Shown here: piece by piece, positions 24,171 to 32,239 of the stretch | Position numbering within the stretch: the stretch's first letter is position 1 | Layout of the letters: each line of letters opens with the position of its first letter | Assembly (NCBI GenBank): GCA_964508755.1 | Contig: CAZDUZ010000004.1 | Location: forward strand, 1-41,547 | DNA from: CAZDUZ01 sp964508755 | GTDB taxonomy: Bacteria > Patescibacteriota > Dojkabacteria > SC72 > JAFGCJ01 | Direction of reading: 5' to 3' | DNA length: 41,547 nucleotides | The notes under the pieces: generated by a model | Database searches by the model: none | Told to the model about the DNA's origin: nothing | What the model saw: the letters and a program-made list of their open reading frames with translations, nothing else | Position numbers and translations under genes: made by a program

Positions 24171-25952
24171 ATGAAATCTCTTACTTACACAGAAATTAGA
24201 ACCAAATATCTCGAGTTTATGAAGCGAAACGGTCACGCTGAAATTCCAGGTGCTCCAATTATTCCTGAAGATGATCCTAGCATGCTGTTCATCGGGGCAG
24301 GAATGGTCCCCTTAGTACCCTATCTAACAGGAGAAAAACATCCAGATGGAACACGTCTTACGAACTCTCAGCGTTGTCTACGAACGGTCGATATTGATGC
24401 AGTTGGTGACCCTTCCCACTGCACCACCTTTGAAATGCTTGGAAATTGGTCGCTCAATGACTATTTCAAGAAGGAAGCCATTAATTTCACTATTGAATTT
24501 TTCATTAAAGAACTCGGTATTGATGTAAACAAAATCTACGCCTCTGTTTTTACTGGCAACAAGAATGCTCCTCGCGACGAAGAGTCGATCAAGGTTTGGA
24601 AGGAAATATTTGATAGCTACGGTATTCAGGCAGAAATCGGAGAGCATCAACGAATTCAGTTATATGAAGACAAGTGTTGGTGGGAGCTCGAAGTTGGTGG
24701 ACCGTGTGGTCCTTGCTCGGAGATCTTCTATGACACGGGTAAAGAGCCGTGCGGAGAAGCGTGTCATATCAACTGCGACTGCGGAAAATACTTAGAACTT
24801 GGAAATAACGTTTTCATGGAATACTTAAAATCTGGTTCTACCTATTCTCCTCTCGGAATTCATAATGTTGATTTTGGTGGAGGTCTTGACCGTCTTGCTG
24901 CTATTTCTCAAGGTAAAAACTCCGTTTTCGACACAGATATTTATAAGCCCTTAATTGAAGCGATTCAAAAAATTGCTACAAACGATTCTATCAACTCGGT
25001 CAGAATTATCGCCGATCATATCAAAGCAGCCACATGGGTTGTCTGCGACGGTGTAGTCCCAGGAAGGACAGAACAAGGCTATGTCCTTAGAAGAATCATC
25101 AGACGTGCGGTTCGACACGGAAGAACGCTTGGAATTTCAGGTTCATTCACTCGAGGCATTGCATCAATCGCAATCGATCAATTTTCAGTTATTTACCCTG
25201 CTCTATCAAATAATAGAGAGCAGATACTGCATATCATCGAGGAGGAAGAGCAAAAGTTTATGAGAACCCTTGCTGACGGATCGAAGCAATTCGAAAAGAT
25301 GATTACCGAAAAAGGCTCGATTACAGGGGAAGATGCATTCAAACTCTACGAAACGTATGGTTTTCCAATCGAAGTAACCCAGGAAATGCTAGCTGAAAAG
25401 GGTCTTTCTCTAGATATTAATGAATTTCACAAAGCGTACAATTCGCACAAAGAACAATCAAGAACTGCCGCAAAAGGCTTTTTCAAGGGAGGTCTCTCAG
25501 ATACGTCAGAGATGTCTAAGCGCTATCATACCGCCACTCATCTACTGAACAAAGCACTTCGTATCGTTCTCGGAGATCATGTGTATCAAAAAGGAAGTAA
25601 TATTAATACAGAACGGTTACGTTTTGACTTTCCTCACAACGAGAAGTTATCAGATGAGCAAATCGCCCGAGTTGAGGGTATCGTGAACGAACAAATTGAA
25701 AAAAATCTTCAAGTTACCTGGACCGAAATGCCGAAAGACGAAGCGCTGAAAGTTGTTCCCAAAGCGGTATTTCTGGAAAAATACGGAAGTAATGTCAAAG
25801 TCTATTCGGTCGGATCAGGTAAAGACCTCTTTTCACAAGAAATCTGCGGAGGACCGCACGTTGATAGAACAGGAGAGCTGGGAACATTCAAAATAATTAA
25901 ACAGGAAGCCGTCGGATCCGGAGTAAGAAGAATTAAAGCTGTACTATCCTGA
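24171..25952 (+). CDS. alaS: Alanyl-tRNA synthetase lacking the C-Ala domain
   Basis: A protein of 593 aa against ~875 in E. coli. The class II catalytic core is present: FIGAGMVPLVPYL, motif 2 TTFEMLGNWSLNDYF, GPCGPCSEIFYDTG and motif 3 GGGLDRLAAI, with a Cys-rich insertion (CGEACHINCDCG). The tRNA-recognition region and the editing domain follow; the latter keeps its zinc ligands H453/H457 (HTATH) and C559/H563 (CGGPH). The chain ends just after the editing domain, so the C-Ala (DHHA1-like) domain is missing. It charges tRNA-Ala and should still clear Ser/Gly errors. It heads the run to ruvX, mltG and LCP. Confidence 0.96.
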   Translation: MKSLTYTEIRTKYLEFMKRNGHAEIPGAPIIPEDDPSMLFIGAGMVPLVPYLTGEKHPDGTRLTNSQRCLRTVDIDAVGDPSHCTTFEMLGNWSLNDYFKKEAINFTIEFFIKELGIDVNKIYASVFTGNKNAPRDEESIKVWKEIFDSYGIQAEIGEHQRIQLYEDKCWWELEVGGPCGPCSEIFYDTGKEPCGEACHINCDCGKYLELGNNVFMEYLKSGSTYSPLGIHNVDFGGGLDRLAAISQGKNSVFDTDIYKPLIEAIQKIATNDSINSVRIIADHIKAATWVVCDGVVPGRTEQGYVLRRIIRRAVRHGRTLGISGSFTRGIASIAIDQFSVIYPALSNNREQILHIIEEEEQKFMRTLADGSKQFEKMITEKGSITGEDAFKLYETYGFPIEVTQEMLAEKGLSLDINEFHKAYNSHKEQSRTAAKGFFKGGLSDTSEMSKRYHTATHLLNKALRIVLGDHVYQKGSNINTERLRFDFPHNEKLSDEQIARVEGIVNEQIEKNLQVTWTEMPKDEALKVVPKAVFLEKYGSNVKVYSVGSGKDLFSQEICGGPHVDRTGELGTFKIIKQEAVGSGVRRIKAVLS

Positions 25953-25969
25953 CCGTTTCCACAAACAAT

Positions 25970-26374
25970 ATGAAGTATCTTGGTATTGATCTTGGATCCA
26001 AACGAATAGGATTGGCCGTATCAGACGAACGTGGCATTGTAGCCAAACCTCTTGCGGTACTCACTCCTGCATCAGACGCACAAGCGATTGAACTTATAAC
26101 TGAGGTATGCAAAAAGGAGGGTGTTGAGGCTCTTGTCATCGGTATTCCCTTCTCTTCTCCTGAAAAAACTCAGGGCGCATATCGACATTTTGGGGAAAAA
26201 TTATCAAGAAGTACTGAGCTTCCAATATATGAATGGGATGAAACGTTTACTACAAAACAAGCTCAGAATATGGTAGCATTTTCAGACCGTCCTGCCCGGA
26301 AAATTTCTAGCAAGCATCGGGACAATATTGCGGCGGCGATAATATTGCAGGAATTTTTAGACGATGGCAACTAA
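25970..26374 (+). CDS. ruvX: RuvX/YqgF-family putative Holliday junction resolvase / pre-16S rRNA nuclease
   Basis: A protein of 134 aa, normal length. The RNase H-like core is clear: LGIDLGSKRIGLAVSDERG (first catalytic Asp), VEALVIGIPFSS, and DETFTTKQAQ (catalytic Glu region), with a C-terminal Asp in KHRDNIAAAIILQEFL. E. coli YqgF matures the 16S rRNA 5' end; the resolvase name is historical. It starts 17 nt after alaS and overlaps mltG by 11 nt, so these are one transcript. No Shine-Dalgarno motif precedes the ATG. Confidence 0.95.
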   Translation: MKYLGIDLGSKRIGLAVSDERGIVAKPLAVLTPASDAQAIELITEVCKKEGVEALVIGIPFSSPEKTQGAYRHFGEKLSRSTELPIYEWDETFTTKQAQNMVAFSDRPARKISSKHRDNIAAAIILQEFLDDGN

Positions 26375-27401
26375 AACCAAAGTCATATTCCCCATACTGT
26401 TTCTCTTAATTGCCGTGCCTGCCGGTATTGTTTTCTACCTCTATAGTTCTTACCGTAAAGCTGCTTATGAAGGATATGGCGATCCTACCAAAACTATTGA
26501 CTTTATCATCGAACAAGGGGAATCAACTGACGAAATAGCCGCAGATCTTCTTGAGAAGGGTCTGATTACAAACGAAACGTTCTTCAAGCTGTATCTTCGT
26601 CAAAATGATGTTGCAAGTACTATTCAAGCTGGTTCTTTTACTGTTCCTAATAACCTTTCAATTGAAAAACTCGTAGAAATACTACAAAAAGCAGAATTCC
26701 CAGATATTTGGGTTACTATTCCAGAAGGATTGATGGCAAAGGAAATTGCTGAGATGTTGGCAAATGCTTTTGCGACCTACCCTGAGTCGTCGTTTGATAA
26801 AGAAACATTTCTTAGCGCGGTAACAACTCCAGCGTTACCTGAAGGATATAAAAGCCCAGCTCCAGAAGGTAAAGGGTTAGAGGGCTATCTTTTTCCTGAT
26901 ACGTACCGATTTCCCCCGGATGCTACGGCAGAATATGTCCTTTTGACTATGGTTTCTACTTTTAATGAAAAACTTATCATTCCAAACCAAAAGGATATTG
27001 AAGCATCCAGCCTAACGGTAGATGAAATTGTAATTCTCGCATCAATACTCGAAAGAGAAACAAGGCAAGCACATGATCGCCCGAAAGTGGCAGATATTTT
27101 ACTTCGAAGATTGGAAGCCGGATGGGCGCTTGAAGTAGATGCTACCTTGCTTTACCATTTCGGGGATTGGCAACATGTTATAACTTACCAAGATCTTCAA
27201 CTGGATACGCCATATAATACAAGGAAGTATCAGGGATTCCCTCCAACACCGATTGCAAATCCAGGAGCCCAATCCTTTGAGGCGGTCCTCAATCCTGAAC
27301 CGAACGAATACTGGTTTTATATTAACGACAAAGAGGGAACGCTCCATTACGCTAAAACACTTGCAGAGCACAACCAAAATATTGCAACATACCTCCAATG
27401 A
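26364..27401 (+). CDS. mltG: Endolytic murein transglycosylase MltG
   Basis: A protein of 345 aa. An N-terminal membrane helix (about 8-30) is followed by a LysM-like subdomain (IDFIIEQGESTDEIAADLL) and the YceG catalytic domain with LASILERETRQAHD, where Glu232 aligns with the catalytic Glu of E. coli MltG. Later conserved features are LEVDATLLYHFGDW and LDTPYNTRKYQGFPPTPIAN. It cleaves nascent glycan strands at the membrane and sets glycan length, which indicates peptidoglycan synthesis in this cell. It overlaps ruvX upstream and LCP downstream (ATGA at 27398-27401). Confidence 0.96.
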   Translation: MATKTKVIFPILFLLIAVPAGIVFYLYSSYRKAAYEGYGDPTKTIDFIIEQGESTDEIAADLLEKGLITNETFFKLYLRQNDVASTIQAGSFTVPNNLSIEKLVEILQKAEFPDIWVTIPEGLMAKEIAEMLANAFATYPESSFDKETFLSAVTTPALPEGYKSPAPEGKGLEGYLFPDTYRFPPDATAEYVLLTMVSTFNEKLIIPNQKDIEASSLTVDEIVILASILERETRQAHDRPKVADILLRRLEAGWALEVDATLLYHFGDWQHVITYQDLQLDTPYNTRKYQGFPPTPIANPGAQSFEAVLNPEPNEYWFYINDKEGTLHYAKTLAEHNQNIATYLQ

Positions 27402-28921
27402 AGAAAATTACACTAGAAATAAATAACAGCAAACAAACATCAGATCGGAAACCGTTATTAAGGAGTATTACCCCCAAGAATACCAAGACTAAGAATACGT
27501 CTTTCTTATCAAGAAATACCTCAACGAACTCTCATCCACATTCTTCTCAAACACAAAAAAACGATAGCACTTCTTTACCCAAAAGAAAGAGATTATCAAC
27601 TATCCTTAAAGTTTTCTTTCTCCTCCTGGTCGTAGGTGTCATAACCGTCGCCTACTTAGGATATCGAAGCAACCGTGCACTTAATATTATGGGTATCAAC
27701 ACCAATCCGTCATCAACCATAGCAAACGTAATAAAACAGAAAGAACCAGAGCTTAAGAAAGATGAAAATGGTAGAACCAATATGCTGATAGTCGGAATTG
27801 ATACACGACCGAATGATCCCGGATTACAAAATACAGACTCTATCATGATTGCTTCTTTTGATCACAAAACGAACAATACGGTTATGATTTCGATTCCTCG
27901 AGATATCCTTGTCGCTTACCCTGACAACCAGTACTACTACACCAAAATTAATGCAATTTATAATTATTGTGAAAGAGAAAACTCGGGAACTGGCATAACG
28001 TGTCTTGGAGAAACGGTTAAGGATATTACTGGACTCTCACCGCAGTACTCAGTCATGGTAGATATTGCTGGTATGGTAAAAATAATAGATATTCTCGGTG
28101 GTGTCGATGTAGAGGTCGAACGCTCATTTACTGATTACATGTTTCCTACCCCGCAAAACACCTACGAAACCATTCATTTTGATGCAGGACTGCAACGCAT
28201 GGATGGTGAAACAGCAATGAAATTCGCCCGATCCAGACATGCTCAAAGTGTGGAAGGATCTGACTACGCACGAGCAAGAAGACAACAAAAAATAGTCCTC
28301 GCTGCTAAGGAGAAAGCCCTTACCGTAGATACATTAAAAAATCCGTTAACCGTAGTGGAAATACTTGAAGAGCTTGGAAAGAATATTCAAATTTCTGAAA
28401 TCACTACAGAAGATCTCAGGGCAGGCATTAATCTATTGGAAAAAATTGACAGCAAACAGGTGTTCTCAGTCGTTCTTGATCCCACTGTTGGCAATTGGCA
28501 ACTGATAGGAGAAAGCCCAGCAGTGCCCAAAGCGGGAGCAGGAAACTGGACTGAAGTAAACTCATATCTTTCCATGCTTTACGAACATCCAGTACTCTAC
28601 ACTTCCGATGTTTCAGTGTATGTCTATAACGCCGGACTGGGTTATAACGAAACATATCAAGAGTACCTCCGATTAACACAGGCCTTTCCGTATTTATCAA
28701 TAATATTTGGAGGAAATAGCGCTATTCAAACAGCAAGTGGTACCACAATCTATAACTATGACACTGAACTAAATACCGAAGTTCTCACTGAATACTCGGA
28801 ATTTCTCAGCGCAGAATGGTCGAGTACTCTTCCGGAAGGACTTGCCCCGATTTATAGAGAAAATATTGCAATACTGTACGGTGCTGCACCAATTCCTTCT
28901 CCTGATTCCACGATAGAATAG
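27398..28921 (+). CDS. LytR-CpsA-Psr (LCP) family glycopolymer transferase
   Basis: A protein of 507 aa. A ~65-residue basic Ser/Thr/Lys-rich cytoplasmic N-terminus leads to a membrane helix (about 68-90). The LCP domain has NMLIVGIDTRPNDPG, NTDSIMIASFD, MISIPRDILV and the Arg-rich MKFARSRHAQSVEGSDYAR, the residues that bind the polyprenyl pyrophosphate substrate. A C-terminal LytR_C-like domain follows (VSVYVYNAGLG ...). LCP enzymes attach teichoic acid-like or capsular glycans to peptidoglycan or proteins. Its coupling to mltG and the nearby Wzy-like gene suggests a surface glycan pathway (inference). The start overlaps the mltG stop in ATGA. Confidence 0.94.
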   Translation: MKKITLEINNSKQTSDRKPLLRSITPKNTKTKNTSFLSRNTSTNSHPHSSQTQKNDSTSLPKRKRLSTILKVFFLLLVVGVITVAYLGYRSNRALNIMGINTNPSSTIANVIKQKEPELKKDENGRTNMLIVGIDTRPNDPGLQNTDSIMIASFDHKTNNTVMISIPRDILVAYPDNQYYYTKINAIYNYCERENSGTGITCLGETVKDITGLSPQYSVMVDIAGMVKIIDILGGVDVEVERSFTDYMFPTPQNTYETIHFDAGLQRMDGETAMKFARSRHAQSVEGSDYARARRQQKIVLAAKEKALTVDTLKNPLTVVEILEELGKNIQISEITTEDLRAGINLLEKIDSKQVFSVVLDPTVGNWQLIGESPAVPKAGAGNWTEVNSYLSMLYEHPVLYTSDVSVYVYNAGLGYNETYQEYLRLTQAFPYLSIIFGGNSAIQTASGTTIYNYDTELNTEVLTEYSEFLSAEWSSTLPEGLAPIYRENIAILYGAAPIPSPDSTIE

Positions 28922-28941
28922 CTAGATTGAAAGAAACGAGA

Positions 28942-29910
28942 ATGATTCGATTGTTTCATGGCAAAAGCAAGTACTTGAGCCAACAACTGGCGAAATCCTT
29001 TCTGCAGCAACGGCAACAGGAATTGCGTGATAGTAATATACCCTTCGACGTTATTACCATTGATGCCTCTCAAAAAACAGCGGACCAAATCCTCCTCGAG
29101 ATGGAAACACCATCTCTTTTTTCTGTTCACAAAATTCTCTATGTTAAACGACTCTCGTTAAACAAGGAAAAGGACCTTATGTTTCAAAGTATTATTGGAA
29201 AATCATCATCCACCGCTACAGATACTAACACCCTCATCCTCTGGGAAGACACCAAACTCGCCAAAAACCTTAGAATAATCAAAGCCCTCGCACAACAAAA
29301 AGCTGTTTTTGAGAGTCCTGAACTTGACGATCCCAAAAAACAAAACCGCCGAATATTTAAAACCTGGGCTCGGGAAGCAGTATTGAACGCAGATCTACGA
29401 ATGTCACCCGATACCATCTCCCTTTTGTCAGACCGATCCAACTACAATACCGAGCGTTTTTCTGGGGAGCTAGCAAAATTAGCATTACTTGGGAAAAAAA
29501 CAATCACCGAGAGCGACATCGAAACGTATTGCCCTGATACATTGGAACACACGGTATGGCAACTCATTGACGCCATAAACGAAGGAAACGCAAGAGAAGC
29601 GGAGGGTCATTTAGAATCAATGATCAGACAAGGAAATGACCCGCATCTGATTCTACTTATGCTTGCACGAAATGTACGTCTTATTCTCCTTACGAAACTG
29701 CTAACCGAAAAAGGACTCAATATGTATCAAATAGCACAGAAGGTCAAAGCACCACCTTTTACCATTGCAACGCTACAAAAAAGCGCACGATCAATTCCAC
29801 AGGAACGTCTAGCCACCCTTTACGACAAGATCTCCAATATTGACTACTCAGAAAAAACAGGTCAGCTCGATCTCTCGCTTGCCTTGCATATTCTTATAAG
29901 TGTAATATGA
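28942..29910 (+). CDS. holA: DNA polymerase III subunit delta
   Basis: A protein of 322 aa from ATG 28942; TTG 28927 would add five residues. The N-terminal domain (MIRLFHGKSKYLSQQLAKSF) with a degenerate AAA+ fold and the C-terminal collar are recognisable: DTLEHTVWQLIDAINEGNAREA and ARNVRLILLTKLLTEKG, then GQLDLSLALHILI at the end, as in HolA proteins. It opens the sliding clamp in the clamp-loader complex. It lies 20 nt after the LCP gene and 4 nt before the next surface protein, an odd replication gene inside an envelope operon. Confidence 0.93.
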   Translation: MIRLFHGKSKYLSQQLAKSFLQQRQQELRDSNIPFDVITIDASQKTADQILLEMETPSLFSVHKILYVKRLSLNKEKDLMFQSIIGKSSSTATDTNTLILWEDTKLAKNLRIIKALAQQKAVFESPELDDPKKQNRRIFKTWAREAVLNADLRMSPDTISLLSDRSNYNTERFSGELAKLALLGKKTITESDIETYCPDTLEHTVWQLIDAINEGNAREAEGHLESMIRQGNDPHLILLMLARNVRLILLTKLLTEKGLNMYQIAQKVKAPPFTIATLQKSARSIPQERLATLYDKISNIDYSEKTGQLDLSLALHILISVI

Positions 29911-29914
29911 AGCC

Positions 29915-32239
29915 ATGAGGAACAAGCCGAAACAGAATACAGGACTGATTTTCGCAGGTATCGGAGCAACCCTCATTCTCGGCGTTATCGCTGGTGTAAT
30001 GATATATCTTATCAACAAAAATGAAATTGTTACCCCTGAACCGCAGGCATCAAGTTGCTGTTCATGTGAATGGAGCGTTGAAATTGGCAGGTCTGGCGAG
30101 CAAGTTATTTCTAAGGCTGTCGGTCTAGTTTCTGGCAGCTCCTGTTCCTACCCCGATATCGCCCCTTTCTTAGGTAATTACAATCCAACATCATGCGCTC
30201 CAGCAAGAGCAACAGAAGTATTTAGTGAATTACCCCCAGGACTTGCTGAAGATGCATTGATTAACGCTGTTGAAACAAGAGATATTTGCACAGGAGGATG
30301 CACGTTCTATACCAGCGATCCAATAATGCCCCCACCTGAAATAAACGATGAAAACAATACGGTTATGTTCACCGCCTACTTTGAACTTCGGTATGCAATT
30401 GAACCTCACACCGAGTACCAAAAAGCGGAGATGATCATTTCTTATCCTAACGACACCAATTCACCAGAACCTATCCCCTCAACGTCTCTCGAGCTTGTTA
30501 CGACGAGAGATGAAGGGGAAGAATCAGGATCTGAAGATCCTTTAATCATTAAGGTATATCGTGCGACATTTGATACTACTTGGGACACAGTTCTTAATAC
30601 TGACGTTCCCGGAATATATACCGTCTCATTTAGAGCCCAAGATAACTCTCCTGAAGGTACATGGACCGCTGCATCTCAATGTAAACGTGAGTTTGAAGTA
30701 ATTTCAAGTATTCCTGAAGGAAACTACTGTTACTCTCTCGATATTGCTCCTATGGAAGGAGACTCTCCGCTTGACGTTACACTCACTGCCGACGCAGGTA
30801 CTCCGGAGGATGATCCTACGGCAGTTTTCTCATGGGAACTTGACTTAAACTGTAACGGAACAATTGATGAAGGAGAGGGAAGCAACGCAGAAGAGTTTGC
30901 TACTCCAAGAGACACTCCATCAATCACTCGAACATTTGTTATTCCTGAAGGACGTACAATGGCTGACTGTTCAGCCAAAGTTAAGGTCGTAGTCAAAGAC
31001 GGAGAACAAACACTGGCTGATCTTACACCTGGAAGTTGTACCGCATCGATCTCCGTTACAAAACTTCTTGATGGTGAAACCTGCGGAAATGGGATCTGTG
31101 ATAGTGGAGAGACCTGTGATACTGATGGAAACATTGTATGTCCTGCAGAAACTCCTCTTCAATCAGGATTTGTATGTAGAGAATCTTGTACCTATTGCGG
31201 TGACGGCGAGCTTGACGAAGGTGAAACCTGCGACCCAGGAGCAACCGTAGGGCAAACCGGCTACAGCCCAGTATGTAACAGCGACTGTACAACCAACACA
31301 ATCCCAGAAAGTTGCGGGAATGGAGTTCTCGATACCGGAGAGGAATGCGATCCTGATATCCCCGTCGGACAAAACGGATATAACGCAAACTGCCAGATTG
31401 ACTGTACCATTAATGATGAATTACCAGGTTGCGGTAATGGTGTCCTTGATCCAGGAGAAGAATGCGACCCTGCAATAGCTCCAGGTAGTGCCGGCTACAG
31501 TCAATACTGTCAATCAAACTGCGAAATTAATACCCAGCAACCCCAACCTACCCTGTCTGGACAGCTGGATATTATTCAACAAACAGCGCAATGTGTCGAA
31601 CTCGTTTCTCCTAAAAACCTTACTCCTGTGACCGTAACAATCACAAATGGCACCGCGAATCCCTATAAAATTAATGCAATTTCCGATACTCTTCCGCAAG
31701 GATTCGCATACGTATCAGGAAGCAGCACCATCAATGGCGCATCAAACACAAGCGATACCGGTGTAGTTCTTGAGATGTCAGGCAGTAGCCAGCTTGTTAC
31801 CTGGAATAACTCGGGAGCTGGTTGGACATTAAGTAGCGGTCAAATACTTACGCTTACCTTTAATGCCGTGGCAGGGAGCAGCTCTACCATTGGACAACAA
31901 ACGAATACGGTAACCGTCACACCTGCAGACGGTAATCCGATACCAAATAACTACTCGTTTACTGTCGCTCAAGTGTGTACCCAACCTCAAACTGGTATTT
32001 TCAACCGTAATGTGGTAATTATCCTTGGTGGTATTATCCTGCTCTTATTGGCAGGAATGGCTTACTATACTGGATTCGGAACTCATGAACTCGCCCGGGC
32101 AATTAAAAATGGAAGTGATAATGGAAAGTTACTGATTCTCCGATTGAGTCAGCCCCAGAAATACCAAGAACTGAAAATTCAACAAACTGCCCTTAAGAAT
32201 ATTAAGAAAAAAACTGATGCCAAAACGCGCAAACAGTAA
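29915..32239 (+). CDS. Surface protein with Cys-rich repeats, DUF11-like domain and sortase-like motif
   Basis: A protein of 774 aa. An N-terminal membrane helix (about 10-33) is followed by ~350 residues of beta-rich modules with paired cysteines. Four tandem disulfide repeats follow at 390-540 (CGNGxxDxGExCDP, the Myxococcus-type or DUF4215 pattern), then a DUF11-like beta-sandwich (about 545-685, with PVTVTITNGTANPY and LPQGFAYVSGSSTI). QPQTG at 690-694 sits 4 residues before a C-terminal helix (about 698-720), followed by ~55 basic cytoplasmic residues. The layout suggests a cell-wall-linked or membrane-anchored adhesin. It overlaps the next gene by 23 nt. Confidence 0.8.
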   Translation: MRNKPKQNTGLIFAGIGATLILGVIAGVMIYLINKNEIVTPEPQASSCCSCEWSVEIGRSGEQVISKAVGLVSGSSCSYPDIAPFLGNYNPTSCAPARATEVFSELPPGLAEDALINAVETRDICTGGCTFYTSDPIMPPPEINDENNTVMFTAYFELRYAIEPHTEYQKAEMIISYPNDTNSPEPIPSTSLELVTTRDEGEESGSEDPLIIKVYRATFDTTWDTVLNTDVPGIYTVSFRAQDNSPEGTWTAASQCKREFEVISSIPEGNYCYSLDIAPMEGDSPLDVTLTADAGTPEDDPTAVFSWELDLNCNGTIDEGEGSNAEEFATPRDTPSITRTFVIPEGRTMADCSAKVKVVVKDGEQTLADLTPGSCTASISVTKLLDGETCGNGICDSGETCDTDGNIVCPAETPLQSGFVCRESCTYCGDGELDEGETCDPGATVGQTGYSPVCNSDCTTNTIPESCGNGVLDTGEECDPDIPVGQNGYNANCQIDCTINDELPGCGNGVLDPGEECDPAIAPGSAGYSQYCQSNCEINTQQPQPTLSGQLDIIQQTAQCVELVSPKNLTPVTVTITNGTANPYKINAISDTLPQGFAYVSGSSTINGASNTSDTGVVLEMSGSSQLVTWNNSGAGWTLSSGQILTLTFNAVAGSSSTIGQQTNTVTVTPADGNPIPNNYSFTVAQVCTQPQTGIFNRNVVIILGGIILLLLAGMAYYTGFGTHELARAIKNGSDNGKLLILRLSQPQKYQELKIQQTALKNIKKKTDAKTRKQ
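31082..31535 (+). repeat. Four tandem Cys-rich protein repeats
   Basis: Repeats start at residues Cys390, Cys428, Cys467 and Cys506 of the surface protein, 38-39 residues apart. Each begins C-G-(N/D)-G-x-x-(D)-x-G-E-x-C-D and carries two or three further cysteines. The DNA copies have diverged at third positions, so these are old duplications rather than recent ones. Confidence 0.85.
31982..31996 (+). other. Candidate sortase sorting motif QPQTG
   Basis: QPQTG (residues 690-694) directly precedes IFNRN and a hydrophobic helix, then a positively charged tail, the order of an LPXTG-type sorting signal. The tail (~55 residues) is longer than usual. The first position is Gln instead of Leu. Confidence 0.4.

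Noticed and set aside
30730..31134. Minus-strand ORF of 134 aa, with a second one at 23531-23914
   Set aside because: Both are shadows of the surface-protein genes, whose Ser/Pro-rich codons keep the opposite strand free of stops.
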